A DNA stretch of 43,758 nucleotides from a virus: positions 1-43,758 of the IMG/VR virus record IMGVR_UViG_3300017783_000054; one strand, 5' to 3'. Below the pieces are notes generated by a model. It was given only the letters and a program-made list of their open reading frames with translations. It searched no databases and was not told the origin of the DNA. The position numbers were made by a program, and so were the translations under genes. How positions within the stretch are numbered: the stretch's first letter is position 1; every line of letters starts with the position of its first letter. Shown in pieces: positions 1-6,471 of this stretch.

Positions 1-419
1 CCTGCATGTTGTCTACAACTATCACGACCCAAGATAAACTCTTTGATGTCGGATTTGGTTGCCCACCAAATACTTATACTATCAGGATTGATACCAACAA
101 AGATCAAACGATCGTAATCTTGATCTCTAATCTGTTGCCAAGTCCAGTTACTAAGTACCTCATTCCATGTTGTAGATAGTTTTATCTCAGTCTTATATCC
201 ATCGATGATTCTGTCATGATCAGTATTCTTGGGTTTAGTTACTTTGTATCCAAAATGTTCCATAAACTGTTGTACCAGTTTCTCACCTTGCGACCCTTTA
301 GATTTAGGCGATGGGATGTTACGAAAGGACTGGAACTTACTGCCCTCCCATATACTTTGCTTGCTGCTCTCCCACTTCTCATAAATGGGCAGAGATTGAA
401 CGGTGTTAGTGTAATCCAT
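1..419 (-). CDS. PD-(D/E)XK nuclease-like protein, partial (C-terminus beyond the window)
   Basis: The reading frame opens with ATG at 419 and stays open to the window edge (139 codons seen). It resembles a restriction-type nuclease core: an early conserved-looking acidic residue in GSQGEKL (about residues 42-48), then HDRIID followed by TEIKLS. D69 (or D73), E78 and K80 would be the metal-binding D...ExK set. This is followed by a hydrophobic strand (DRLIFVGI) and WWATKSDI, typical of the alpha/beta core. It starts 2 nt after the stop of the upstream SF2 helicase gene, so the two are very likely co-transcribed and may work together on DNA. The exact family (MutH/Sau3AI-like, homing or recombination nuclease) cannot be decided from this fragment. 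The nuclease assignment is inferred from motif order only. Confidence 0.6.
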   Translation of the reverse strand, partial: MDYTNTVQSLPIYEKWESSKQSIWEGSKFQSFRNIPSPKSKGSQGEKLVQQFMEHFGYKVTKPKNTDHDRIIDGYKTEIKLSTTWNEVLSNWTWQQIRDQDYDRLIFVGINPDSISIWWATKSDIKEFILGRDSCRQHA

Positions 420-421
420 GA

Positions 422-1663
422 TTAGCAAAATGCGAGAGGAGGAACACCTTCGATGAAGATGCTATCAACAACACGCTGCAATCGTGCTGCAATGGCGTTA
501 CCCATCTTATACCCTGTTGGCATAGTTACGACGCCTTCTTGCTTCTTATAGAGGTGAAAGGCACCAGCAGGAATGCGACCCTCAGCAACAGCAATGCGGT
601 CATCTTTGTGGACACGGATAACACGACCGATTGTCTGTGCCATCTCTACGATGGGCAGATTACGCAGCAAGATTGTATGCGTCAGACCTGGCACATTGAT
701 ACCTTCAGAAAGAATGCTATAGTGAAAGATAACAAACTTCTTAGTGTCATCACCGCCCCATTCTTGCAAGACATTGAAGAACTCATCGCGTCCTACTTTC
801 TTGTCATCGATGATAGCACCGAACTTAGAGGTGATGTGCATGACGTGATATCCTTTACGATAGAAGAAATCAAGGATGTCAGTCTGTCCGAGCATGTTAC
901 CCAGCACTTTGCTAGATGGTGCTGCAATCAGAACTTTAGGTTTCTGAAACACATCGAGTTGAGCAAACATGTCCTTGAGGTTGTCTGCATCAACGTCATG
1001 GGCGTTGTACTTGTTACGAGTGCGATTGGTCTCGAAAGGAACAACACGAGGAGGAACGATTGCACCACCGTCGATGAGTTCTTTGGCAGCAACATTGCAC
1101 AGCACACCGCCATAAACAGCAGTGTTATTCATGCCACGAGATACACTCACACCACGACCAGTCTTAGGGGTAGCAGTGAAATAGTAACGACGCTTGGCAT
1201 ACTGAGCAGTTGCAAACAATGCCTGGAAGTGACTACGACCACAACCATTGTGTGCCTCATCGAAATACATACAATCGATATTGATGCCACTGTCTACAAT
1301 ACGACCGAGAGAATGATAGGTCGTAAAGAGTATTTGATGACGCATGTTTGCTTGCCACAGTGTGACAGCAGACATGATTTGATCTGGTTTTGTGGTGCTG
1401 AAAAGATCAGTCTCACCACTGTGAATATGACCGAACATTGCATCGGTGATAAACTCACCGAACTCACATTGGAGTTGATTAGCGAGGAGAATACGTGGGG
1501 CGACAACAACAATTGTCTGAGGTTTTGTAGCAGCACTCAACAATGCACGAGCATGTGCAATCATAATGTATGTCTTACCACCGCCAGTGGGGACATAGAT
1601 TTGACCACAGTCTGTCGCTTGCATCGCAGTGAGAGCGCGTTCTTGATGGGGGCGCAGTTGCAT
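422..1663 (-). CDS. SF2 DNA helicase (UvsW / type III restriction Res-like)
   Basis: An ATP-dependent DEAD/DEAH superfamily 2 helicase of about 413 residues. Visible motifs in order are LRPHQ at residues 3-7 (Q-like motif), Walker A PTGGGKT at 25-31, VVVAPRILLANQ (motif Ia region), YFDEAHN at 133-139 (Walker B), FTATP at 162-166 (motif III), and Q..GR..R near the C-terminus (motif VI). A longer frame beginning with GTG at 1696 abuts a terminator T-tract. I chose ATG 1663 because a consensus promoter ends 23 nt upstream of it and because LRPHQ then lies at the N-terminus, as is usual for this family. It is shorter than T4 UvsW (587 residues) and looks closer to Res/ComF-type helicases. It is followed after 2 nt by a PD-(D/E)XK-like nuclease gene. 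Role: branch migration, recombination repair or a restriction-like function; the sequence does not distinguish these. Confidence 0.85.
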   Translation of the reverse strand: MQLRPHQERALTAMQATDCGQIYVPTGGGKTYIMIAHARALLSAATKPQTIVVVAPRILLANQLQCEFGEFITDAMFGHIHSGETDLFSTTKPDQIMSAVTLWQANMRHQILFTTYHSLGRIVDSGINIDCMYFDEAHNGCGRSHFQALFATAQYAKRRYYFTATPKTGRGVSVSRGMNNTAVYGGVLCNVAAKELIDGGAIVPPRVVPFETNRTRNKYNAHDVDADNLKDMFAQLDVFQKPKVLIAAPSSKVLGNMLGQTDILDFFYRKGYHVMHITSKFGAIIDDKKVGRDEFFNVLQEWGGDDTKKFVIFHYSILSEGINVPGLTHTILLRNLPIVEMAQTIGRVIRVHKDDRIAVAEGRIPAGAFHLYKKQEGVVTMPTGYKMGNAIAARLQRVVDSIFIEGVPPLAFC

Positions 1664-1686
1664 TACGATTGCTTGACTATGAATGT

Positions 1687-1715
1687 AGTATGACACAAAA
1701 AAGGGATCCTGTCAA
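1687..1715 (-). promoter_or_regulatory. sigma70-like promoter nested in a terminator
   Basis: TTGACA (1715..1710), 17-nt spacer, CATACT (1692..1687, 4/6 match to TATAAT). The -35 hexamer is exactly the six-base loop of the terminator hairpin, and the spacer is the hairpin's 3' arm plus T-tract. The -10 ends 23 nt before the helicase ATG at 1663, the same geometry as the other sigma70-like promoters in this window. Confidence 0.65.
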
Positions 1716-1722
1716 GGATCCC
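1697..1722 (-). terminator. Rho-independent terminator of the small-gene operon
   Basis: A perfect 7-bp stem GGGATCC/GGATCCC (1703..1722) with a 6-nt loop is followed on the minus strand by TTTTTT (1702..1697). It lies 8 nt beyond the stop of the gene ending at 1730 and closes the operon of small genes running from about 2973 to 1730. Confidence 0.85.
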
Positions 1723-1729
1723 GACCAGT

Positions 1730-2032
1730 TCATCGACTGTCCATAGCAGGTAACATCTCGTTACCTGGATGATCATGTTGTAAAGGAGGAAATTTGTGCT
1801 TAGGATTATTCTTCCAATAGAAATGTGTGTCGTCTATCTCTAAATTATCCCAGTCATCGAAGGTGATAAGCATACAGAACTCATCACAACATACACCAAT
1901 ATAATCATCACTGACATATTGAATTGTTCCTAGTGTTCCATTATATCTTGCAGGTGATCCTATTTGTAAACTGTCAAGAATATGTGCGATCTCTCTCGGT
2001 ATACTTTCTGACAGGAGAATAGGGATTGTCAT
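1730..2032 (-). CDS. conserved cyanophage hypothetical protein (100 aa)
   Basis: A 100-residue soluble acidic protein with no signal peptide or membrane segment. The central part (GSPARYNGTLGTIQYVSDDY, then a beta-rich stretch and FDDWDNLEIDD.HFY) looks like a small beta-barrel fold and resembles a short conserved protein seen in T4-like cyanophages, but I cannot assign a function. It is the last gene before the terminator at 1697-1722. Its start overlaps the preceding gene by 59 nt, which is long for this genome. No later ATG is available before the conserved part, so the overlap is probably real. Confidence 0.65.
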   Translation of the reverse strand: MTIPILLSESIPREIAHILDSLQIGSPARYNGTLGTIQYVSDDYIGVCCDEFCMLITFDDWDNLEIDDTHFYWKNNPKHKFPPLQHDHPGNEMLPAMDSR

Positions 2033-2213
2033 GATGTGATAATTTTAGGCGAGATACTATACCTGCGATCGATTCCATCTGCTCGTTATACTCCAGTTTA
2101 GTAATACTCTTGTCTTTGTAATAACTGGATTGAAGTTCTTGGATGTATAACAAGAGTGCATCTCTTGTTATTGATTTCTGTATGTTGTCCAGAATAGGAT
2201 CATGCAGGAACAT
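1974..2213 (-). CDS. small hypothetical protein (79 aa)
   Basis: A predicted helical protein of 79 residues, charged, without membrane segments. It starts 6 nt after the stop of the 57-aa gene upstream and ends inside the next gene, overlapping it by 59 nt. No family is recognised. The tight spacing on one side supports it as a real member of the small-gene operon; the long overlap on the other lowers confidence. The C-terminal 20 residues lie entirely inside the overlap. Confidence 0.5.
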   Translation of the reverse strand: MFLHDPILDNIQKSITRDALLLYIQELQSSYYKDKSITKLEYNEQMESIAGIVSRLKLSHHDNPYSPVRKYTERDRTYS

Positions 2214-2219
2214 TTAGTG

Positions 2220-2393
2220 TCACTGTCGTAGGGTTTTCAAATAATCCAGTACAAATGATCTAATATACATCAACTCATGATAACATTGTTGATTGTGAGC
2301 ACATTGTCTCAGTTTGTTGTCTGGTTTGAGCACTGATTCTGTAAAGAGATCAAGTCCACGATTGAACTTGTCTGTTTCGGTTTCGTGTTCCAT
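2220..2393 (-). CDS. small hypothetical protein (57 aa)
   Basis: An ATG at 2393 opens a 57-codon frame ending in TGA at 2222..2220. It begins MEHETETDKFNRGLDLF and ends in a helical LDYLKTLRQ, with two Cys (CAHNQQC) in the middle. It fills an otherwise empty 250-nt gap between two genes of the operon and has 6-nt spacing to the next gene. A perfect hairpin (2410..2437) lies 16 nt upstream of its ATG, in the leader. No function is recognised. Confidence 0.55.
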   Translation of the reverse strand: MEHETETDKFNRGLDLFTESVLKPDNKLRQCAHNQQCYHELMYIRSFVLDYLKTLRQ

Positions 2394-2409
2394 CTAATTA
2401 TAGTAATTG

Positions 2410-2437
2410 TCGTGACAGATTATCTAGTCTGTCACGA
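2410..2437 (-). other. perfect 10-bp hairpin in an intergenic leader
   Basis: TCGTGACAGA and TCTGTCACGA pair perfectly around an 8-nt loop. On the minus strand the hairpin is not followed by a T-tract, so it is not a classic terminator. It sits between the basic 62-aa gene and the 57-aa gene and could be a processing, stability or protein-binding site. Confidence 0.7.
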
Positions 2438-2520
2438 TATGAACAAGGAGTAAATCTAAAGATTATTCAGTTTCAAATGAACAATCATTTTCAATGTCAT
2501 ACTCGTAGGAATCATCATAT

Positions 2521-2709
2521 TCAGGATAATCCATAATTTCTGTCATCGTATTGGGTGCTATCAGTGTCCCAATTTTTGTTCCTTCGCTTTTTAGGTTGTG
2601 ATTCGTAAGAATCATCCTTGCTGCGAACTGATCCACGTTGGCGTTTTTCTCGGAGTGATTTTCCATAAGAACTGTAATCGTCTCCATTACGGCGATAAGT
2701 ACGACCCAT
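2521..2709 (-). CDS. small basic protein (62 aa), possible +1 frameshift extension
   Basis: An Arg/Lys-rich protein beginning MGRTYRRNGDDYSSYGKSL and continuing with KRQRGSVRS and PKKRRNKN; a nucleic-acid-binding role is possible but unproven. Its codons (CGT, CGC, GGA, GGT) fit the surrounding genes. A second frame, 2687..2463 (74 codons), overlaps it and ends with an acidic tail (DDSYEYDIENDCSFETE). Either that is a separate gene, or the two are joined: the 62-aa frame ends at TCC-TGA (2526..2521), and a +1 slip there would append the acidic tail ending at 2463. I list the 62-aa frame as the main call because it starts first and has the better codon use. Confidence 0.5.
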   Translation of the reverse strand: MGRTYRRNGDDYSSYGKSLREKRQRGSVRSKDDSYESQPKKRRNKNWDTDSTQYDDRNYGLS

Positions 2710-2748
2710 TAGTCTGTGTGTAAAATGAATAAACTTCAGTAATATGTA

Positions 2749-2973
2749 TCAGCGATCGAATGTTTCCTGCAAATAAACGCTGCGGCGCTCATCAGGATTA
2801 TAACTATCCTCACTAGGTGGTTCTTTTACCACCTCAAGTTGCTCAAAATAATAACCACAACCGCGCAAGAAATCGCTAGCGAGATCTACTGCCTCGTCAA
2901 GAAGTACGACTGACTCTGATTGCTTGATGGTCACAGTGCCATCGTCGTCGATGGACTTGAAGATGAATTTCAT
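2749..2973 (-). CDS. conserved cyanophage hypothetical protein (74 aa)
   Basis: Starts MKFIFKSIDDDGTVTI and contains FLRGCGYYFE near the middle, a pattern I associate with a short protein conserved in T4-like cyanophages; function unknown. The frame extends upstream to an ATG at 3012 (87 codons). I prefer 2973 because the family-like MKFIFK start is there and a candidate -10 box (3001..2996) ends 22 nt upstream of it. It would head the small-gene operon that ends at the terminator near 1700. Confidence 0.65.
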   Translation of the reverse strand: MKFIFKSIDDDGTVTIKQSESVVLLDEAVDLASDFLRGCGYYFEQLEVVKEPPSEDSYNPDERRSVYLQETFDR

Positions 2974-2995
2974 GGTAGTGTATGAATACTTCAGT

Positions 2996-3025
2996 AGTCT
3001 AACACCATTCACCTCAGAAATGCAA
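2996..3025 (-). promoter_or_regulatory. weak candidate sigma70-like promoter
   Basis: TTGCAT (3025..3020), 18-nt spacer, TAGACT (3001..2996). The match is only 3/6 and 4/6, but the -10 ends 22 nt before the ATG at 2973, the same distance as in the four better promoters, and it stands at the head of the small-gene operon. Confidence 0.35.
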
Positions 3026-3040
3026 CCCCTGTGACACTTG

Positions 3041-3520
3041 TTAGTCTGGTTTAGGTAGTTGGTCTTTCACTTGCTGGTTCAAGAACGCGAAACGACCGTT
3101 CTTTGCATCTTCGCCAAACTTACCATCCTTGATGTCATCAAACAACGCACCAAGTTGTTGATCTAAACTTGCATAGCGTTTGATTCTCTCACGCTGATAG
3201 TTATCTCTGTTCCATCTTGCGATGAGTTCATCCTTTCTTGCTACTGCTTCATCGTATGAGAATGGTGGCACTCCACTCACCAGATTCCAAGGGTCTCCAG
3301 TAGTAGGATCAATGCCACGATTTAGTCCTTGAATATCATCGGGGATACCATCATCGTTCATGTCAGTATCAAAGAACTTGAATGCTGACGCCCAATTATC
3401 TCTAGTGATGTCATACCATGACAACATATTAGTGAATTCATACTTTTCACTATCTCTACAAAGAGATGCAACAGCGTCCACAATGTCAGGTTCTTGGAGT
3501 TCTAAAGGATTATAAAACAT
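3041..3520 (-). CDS. tail-fibre-associated protein (159 aa)
   Basis: Follows a fibre-type gene by 1 nt. The N-terminal half is helical. A calcium-loop-like stretch DTDMNDDGIPDD lies near residues 51-62, followed by DPTTGDPWNLVSGVPPFSYDEA and a C-terminal YASLDQQLGALFDDIKDG segment. The last part resembles the short SLxxQLxxLxxDIKxG domain found in many phage tail-fibre and structural proteins. It is likely a fibre-tip, connector or assembly protein, but no precise T4 equivalent is recognised. Confidence 0.55.
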   Translation of the reverse strand: MFYNPLELQEPDIVDAVASLCRDSEKYEFTNMLSWYDITRDNWASAFKFFDTDMNDDGIPDDIQGLNRGIDPTTGDPWNLVSGVPPFSYDEAVARKDELIARWNRDNYQRERIKRYASLDQQLGALFDDIKDGKFGEDAKNGRFAFLNQQVKDQLPKPD

Positions 3521-3521
3521 A

Positions 3522-4247
3522 TCAATATCTCGTGAGGTTGTACGTTGTAAAGTTTGCGGTACTAATCTCCCAAACCTCTATACATGAGTTGTTCCAACCA
3601 TTCCGCCTGTAGTCATCACCAATGCCACAATTTACACGATAGTTCACATCATTGTGTCTATCCATATAGATTCTATACTTGTGGTTCTGTGTGTTATTTA
3701 CAACAGGAACATAAGCAAAGAATGAACCAACCTCATACCAGTCACCAAGACCGTTTACATAGTTTGAGTGAGATCCCATGTCTAGGATTCTATTCCAACC
3801 AGCACCATTGACGTTTCTGAATAGTCCGAAACCAAATCCGTCAGGGTTAGATGCACCACCAGAGTCATCAACAACACTAGACCAATATACTCTGTGCCAG
3901 TTGCTAGCATTCTCAGGAGTACCACAGTCTATCTCAGTACCATTGATGAACATCATGTTTGATGTACTGCTACCACGACGACTAGAGCAGACTTGGTTTA
4001 CTGTAGTACCACCATTTGCCCACACCTTTACAATATTCTGCTGAGATGTTTGTGGCACCCATGCAGAACCATTCCAGGTTAGTTGTTGATTGACCCCAGG
4101 TGTTCCTGCACTCAAGTCATTCAAATCATTGAGTGTCATGCTACCAATCGCAGAAGATGACTGGGTAGTTCCATCATGGAACTGAACACCCGTTGCACCT
4201 GTTGTGATTGTAGTAGCGTTTACTGTTCCTACATTTAGTTGGGACAT
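3522..4247 (-). CDS. tail fibre / adhesin-like structural protein (241 aa)
   Basis: The N-terminus MSQLNVGTVNATTITTGATG has the short beta-repeat opening shared with other fibre proteins in this window (MSRLNV..., MSKLYV...). A GSAWVPQ segment near residue 65 resembles the ExYxGxxW module end. The rest is a Ser/Asn/Gly-rich beta head ending in WEISTANFTTYNLTRY. A late promoter lies 24 nt upstream of its ATG, supporting a virion role. The receptor specificity cannot be read from sequence. Confidence 0.65.
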   Translation of the reverse strand: MSQLNVGTVNATTITTGATGVQFHDGTTQSSSAIGSMTLNDLNDLSAGTPGVNQQLTWNGSAWVPQTSQQNIVKVWANGGTTVNQVCSSRRGSSTSNMMFINGTEIDCGTPENASNWHRVYWSSVVDDSGGASNPDGFGFGLFRNVNGAGWNRILDMGSHSNYVNGLGDWYEVGSFFAYVPVVNNTQNHKYRIYMDRHNDVNYRVNCGIGDDYRRNGWNNSCIEVWEISTANFTTYNLTRY

Positions 4248-4271
4248 TGCGCTTTGATTCTTCTATGAATC

Positions 4272-4279
4272 TATTTATG
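4272..4279 (-). promoter_or_regulatory. late promoter CATAAATA
   Basis: A T4-type late -10 motif 24 nt before the ATG of the 241-aa fibre gene. The TAA inside it is the stop codon of the U32/methyltransferase gene. Confidence 0.75.
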
Positions 4280-6065
4280 TCTCAGGGATCTCTTCTTCAT
4301 AGTCTTTCTCATAGTGTACTGGTGTTTTATGAATTGCAAACTCATTCTTACCAATAACCATTACAGCAACACCATTCCACCATCCCATACTATCCTCAAT
4401 CTCTTGAGAACGTAGGACTTTCTTGTATAGTACAGCGAAATTACGATCTTTGCACAGTTTATCTACTGCTGCCATCACACCATCAAAGTTACAATCATCC
4501 ACCACAAGTGTGAATGGATCAGTTGCAAACTGATAGAACTGTGTCAGGTTTTGATATGTTGCCTGTGGATCATGATCAGCATCATAGAAGATAACCTCAG
4601 GTGGATACTTAGCATTCAATTCATTGATTGTAAAGATGTCCTGATCTTTGAACAGTACAGCATTAGTTCCCATATACTTCTTACCATTCTCTTGGAATGT
4701 AGCAATAGGATCATCAATTGGTTCCCATGGAATATCATCACGAGCAGGTGCAATATTCTCTTGACTAAAGTTGTCAATAGCATATGCTTTTACATCATTG
4801 CCCATCATTGCTGCCCACAATGTGCTGCCAACATAACAACCAAGGTCAGCATATACTACTGACTCACCATCTAAAGACTTGCATAGGTTGTTGAGAAGAT
4901 GACGAACCTTATTAGATGATAGTCCAGGCACATCATATCCTTCCTCTACAAAGTTAGATTGATGCAGCAATGCGTCTTCTACTGCTTTCTGTGCTCTCAA
5001 TACTTGTGGATGTAACATTCTATTTTGTTTACGATAGTGTGCATCAACAACTGACTCACAGTAATTACAATCCCAGCACTCAAACTTACAGGTCTTGATC
5101 TTATCTCGCCAGATGTCAATAGGTTTATCTTCTAAACCAATATCCTCAGTATACTTATCAAACTCAGGGAATAACATTGGTTCATTCTTACTCCAACGTT
5201 CAACAATATCCATAGATTCTTTCAAACGCATCATATCTTCACGACCGTGCATCTTGAAACAATCAATACCATAATAGTTGATGAACTCCTCCCAATCTTC
5301 CTTCCATGGTGGTAGGTTTGCTGCTTTTAGTGAGGTAGAACTATCAAAGGTGTCCCACTTTTCGCATGACTGAATACTAATCTCATTGGCAAAGTATTGC
5401 ACATCATTATTTGGACCTTTAGAGCAGTTATATTGATAGTGCTCATCCATCATAGGACATCCACCCCAGCATCCTTCATTTGTCAGGATAGACAACTCTA
5501 CTGGCATACCTTCACGGATACAGTATTCTTTTGCCTGCTTGATTCTATACAAAGTATCTGCATCACGCATCAAATCGCGATCCAGATTGATGTAATGAAA
5601 CCCTGCCTTTGCTAGGTTTACAATATCACGAGGTTTGTCTACATTCCTCAGAATAGTATTCTTGATGAATAGATCTGGAAAGATCTTCTGGATCATACCA
5701 GATGCTACCCAATGAGTATGTGGTAGCGTAACAATACGAACACCAGCATCATAAATTGGTTGAAAGTATTGACACCATGTTCTCAAGTTATCCATCGATG
5801 GATCAACATGAATGTTATTGAAGGTGGCAGACAATGGAATATCACTGAGTTCACCAACCTTCAACGCATTGATAGTTGCTGCCTGATACATCTCAGACTC
5901 AGTATAAACATCCCCCATCGCATCTTGAATGAATGGAGGAATGCGACAGGTGAAATATAAATCCCTGATATATTGGTGATTCAGATTTAGAAACGGTACA
6001 AATGTCTCCAACATAAATCTCTCATCCATCTTGGGATTGATGGGGAGACTAAACACCTTCTTCAT
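4275..6065 (-). CDS. fusion of U32-like Fe-S TIM-barrel protein and SAM methyltransferase
   Basis: A 596-residue two-part protein. Residues about 30-345 resemble the peptidase U32/UbiU-like family: alternating beta strands (LSATFNNIHV, GVRIVTLPHTHW, YINLDRDL), then ELSILTNEGCWGGCPMMDE with C199, C203 and C214, and a second cluster C326-x3-C330-x2-C333-x2-C336. Such cysteines could hold a [4Fe-4S] cluster, as in UbiU/UbiV, RlhA and TrhP. Residues about 395-575 look like a class I SAM methyltransferase (TylF/Methyltransf_24-like): YADLGCYVGST at 405-415 is the SAM-binding loop, followed by IDNFSQ, VIFYDADHD at 491-499 and VVDDC at 521-525, which may bind metal. Family knowledge suggests an oxygen-independent hydroxylation or RNA/small-molecule modification coupled to O-methylation, but the substrate is unknown. 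Its stop is embedded in the next late promoter. Confidence 0.6.
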   Translation of the reverse strand: MKKVFSLPINPKMDERFMLETFVPFLNLNHQYIRDLYFTCRIPPFIQDAMGDVYTESEMYQAATINALKVGELSDIPLSATFNNIHVDPSMDNLRTWCQYFQPIYDAGVRIVTLPHTHWVASGMIQKIFPDLFIKNTILRNVDKPRDIVNLAKAGFHYINLDRDLMRDADTLYRIKQAKEYCIREGMPVELSILTNEGCWGGCPMMDEHYQYNCSKGPNNDVQYFANEISIQSCEKWDTFDSSTSLKAANLPPWKEDWEEFINYYGIDCFKMHGREDMMRLKESMDIVERWSKNEPMLFPEFDKYTEDIGLEDKPIDIWRDKIKTCKFECWDCNYCESVVDAHYRKQNRMLHPQVLRAQKAVEDALLHQSNFVEEGYDVPGLSSNKVRHLLNNLCKSLDGESVVYADLGCYVGSTLWAAMMGNDVKAYAIDNFSQENIAPARDDIPWEPIDDPIATFQENGKKYMGTNAVLFKDQDIFTINELNAKYPPEVIFYDADHDPQATYQNLTQFYQFATDPFTLVVDDCNFDGVMAAVDKLCKDRNFAVLYKKVLRSQEIEDSMGWWNGVAVMVIGKNEFAIHKTPVHYEKDYEEEIPET

Positions 6066-6074
6066 AATAACCTT

Positions 6075-6266
6075 CTACTTGTTGTATGTAGCACTCGTCT
6101 GTAGCAGTTCTTTTACACTGTCAGACATCGAATGATACCCAGTACCGATATAAATTTGTCCTGAAACTACTGCTACAGTAGCAACACCCCAGAAATAATA
6201 ATACCAGTTTGATTTTACTTGATGTATCCTACTAGTTACCACATGATGATGTTTTTTCTTACTCAT
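6075..6266 (-). CDS. small single-span membrane protein (63 aa)
   Basis: A basic, His-rich N-terminus (MSKKKHHH) is followed by one hydrophobic segment at about residues 20-41 and a polar C-terminus, so a single membrane anchor is expected. It overlaps the preceding 70-aa gene by 8 nt and precedes the fusion gene by 9 nt. No family is recognised. Confidence 0.55.
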   Translation of the reverse strand: MSKKKHHHVVTSRIHQVKSNWYYYFWGVATVAVVSGQIYIGTGYHSMSDSVKELLQTSATYNK

Positions 6267-6471
6267 TGTTCTCCTTGTTGAACTTCTTGCGGCATTTTTT
6301 GACCTCTTTGAGTTCGTCTTTGATCATCTTGTAAGCATCTTCAGGTAAGATTTTACGTGCCATTTCCATGGCAGTAATGATCTCCACTCTTGTGCCAAAA
6401 TGCTGTAACGCTCTCTCAAAGCAGTCTAGTTCTTCATACATCAGTTTATGTAACCATTTTGTTGTAACCAC
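6259..6471 (-). CDS. small helical hypothetical protein (70 aa)
   Basis: Soluble, almost entirely alpha-helical by composition, with a Lys/Glu-rich C-terminal half (ELKEVKKCRKKFNKENNE). It overlaps the preceding metalloprotease-like gene by 31 nt and the following membrane gene by 8 nt, as expected for a coupled operon. No function is recognised. Confidence 0.55.
   Translation of the reverse strand: MVTTKWLHKLMYEELDCFERALQHFGTRVEIITAMEMARKILPEDAYKMIKDELKEVKKCRKKFNKENNE

Noticed and set aside
539-1693. A 384-codon plus-strand frame opposite the helicase
   Set aside because: It is the antisense shadow of the SF2 helicase; the sequence is low-complexity in Thr/Cys/Ile with no family motif, while the minus frame has all helicase motifs.
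1664-1696. Extending the helicase N-terminus to GTG at 1696
   Set aside because: The GTG abuts the terminator T-tract and would leave no leader after the promoter; ATG 1663 has normal spacing and family-like N-terminus.
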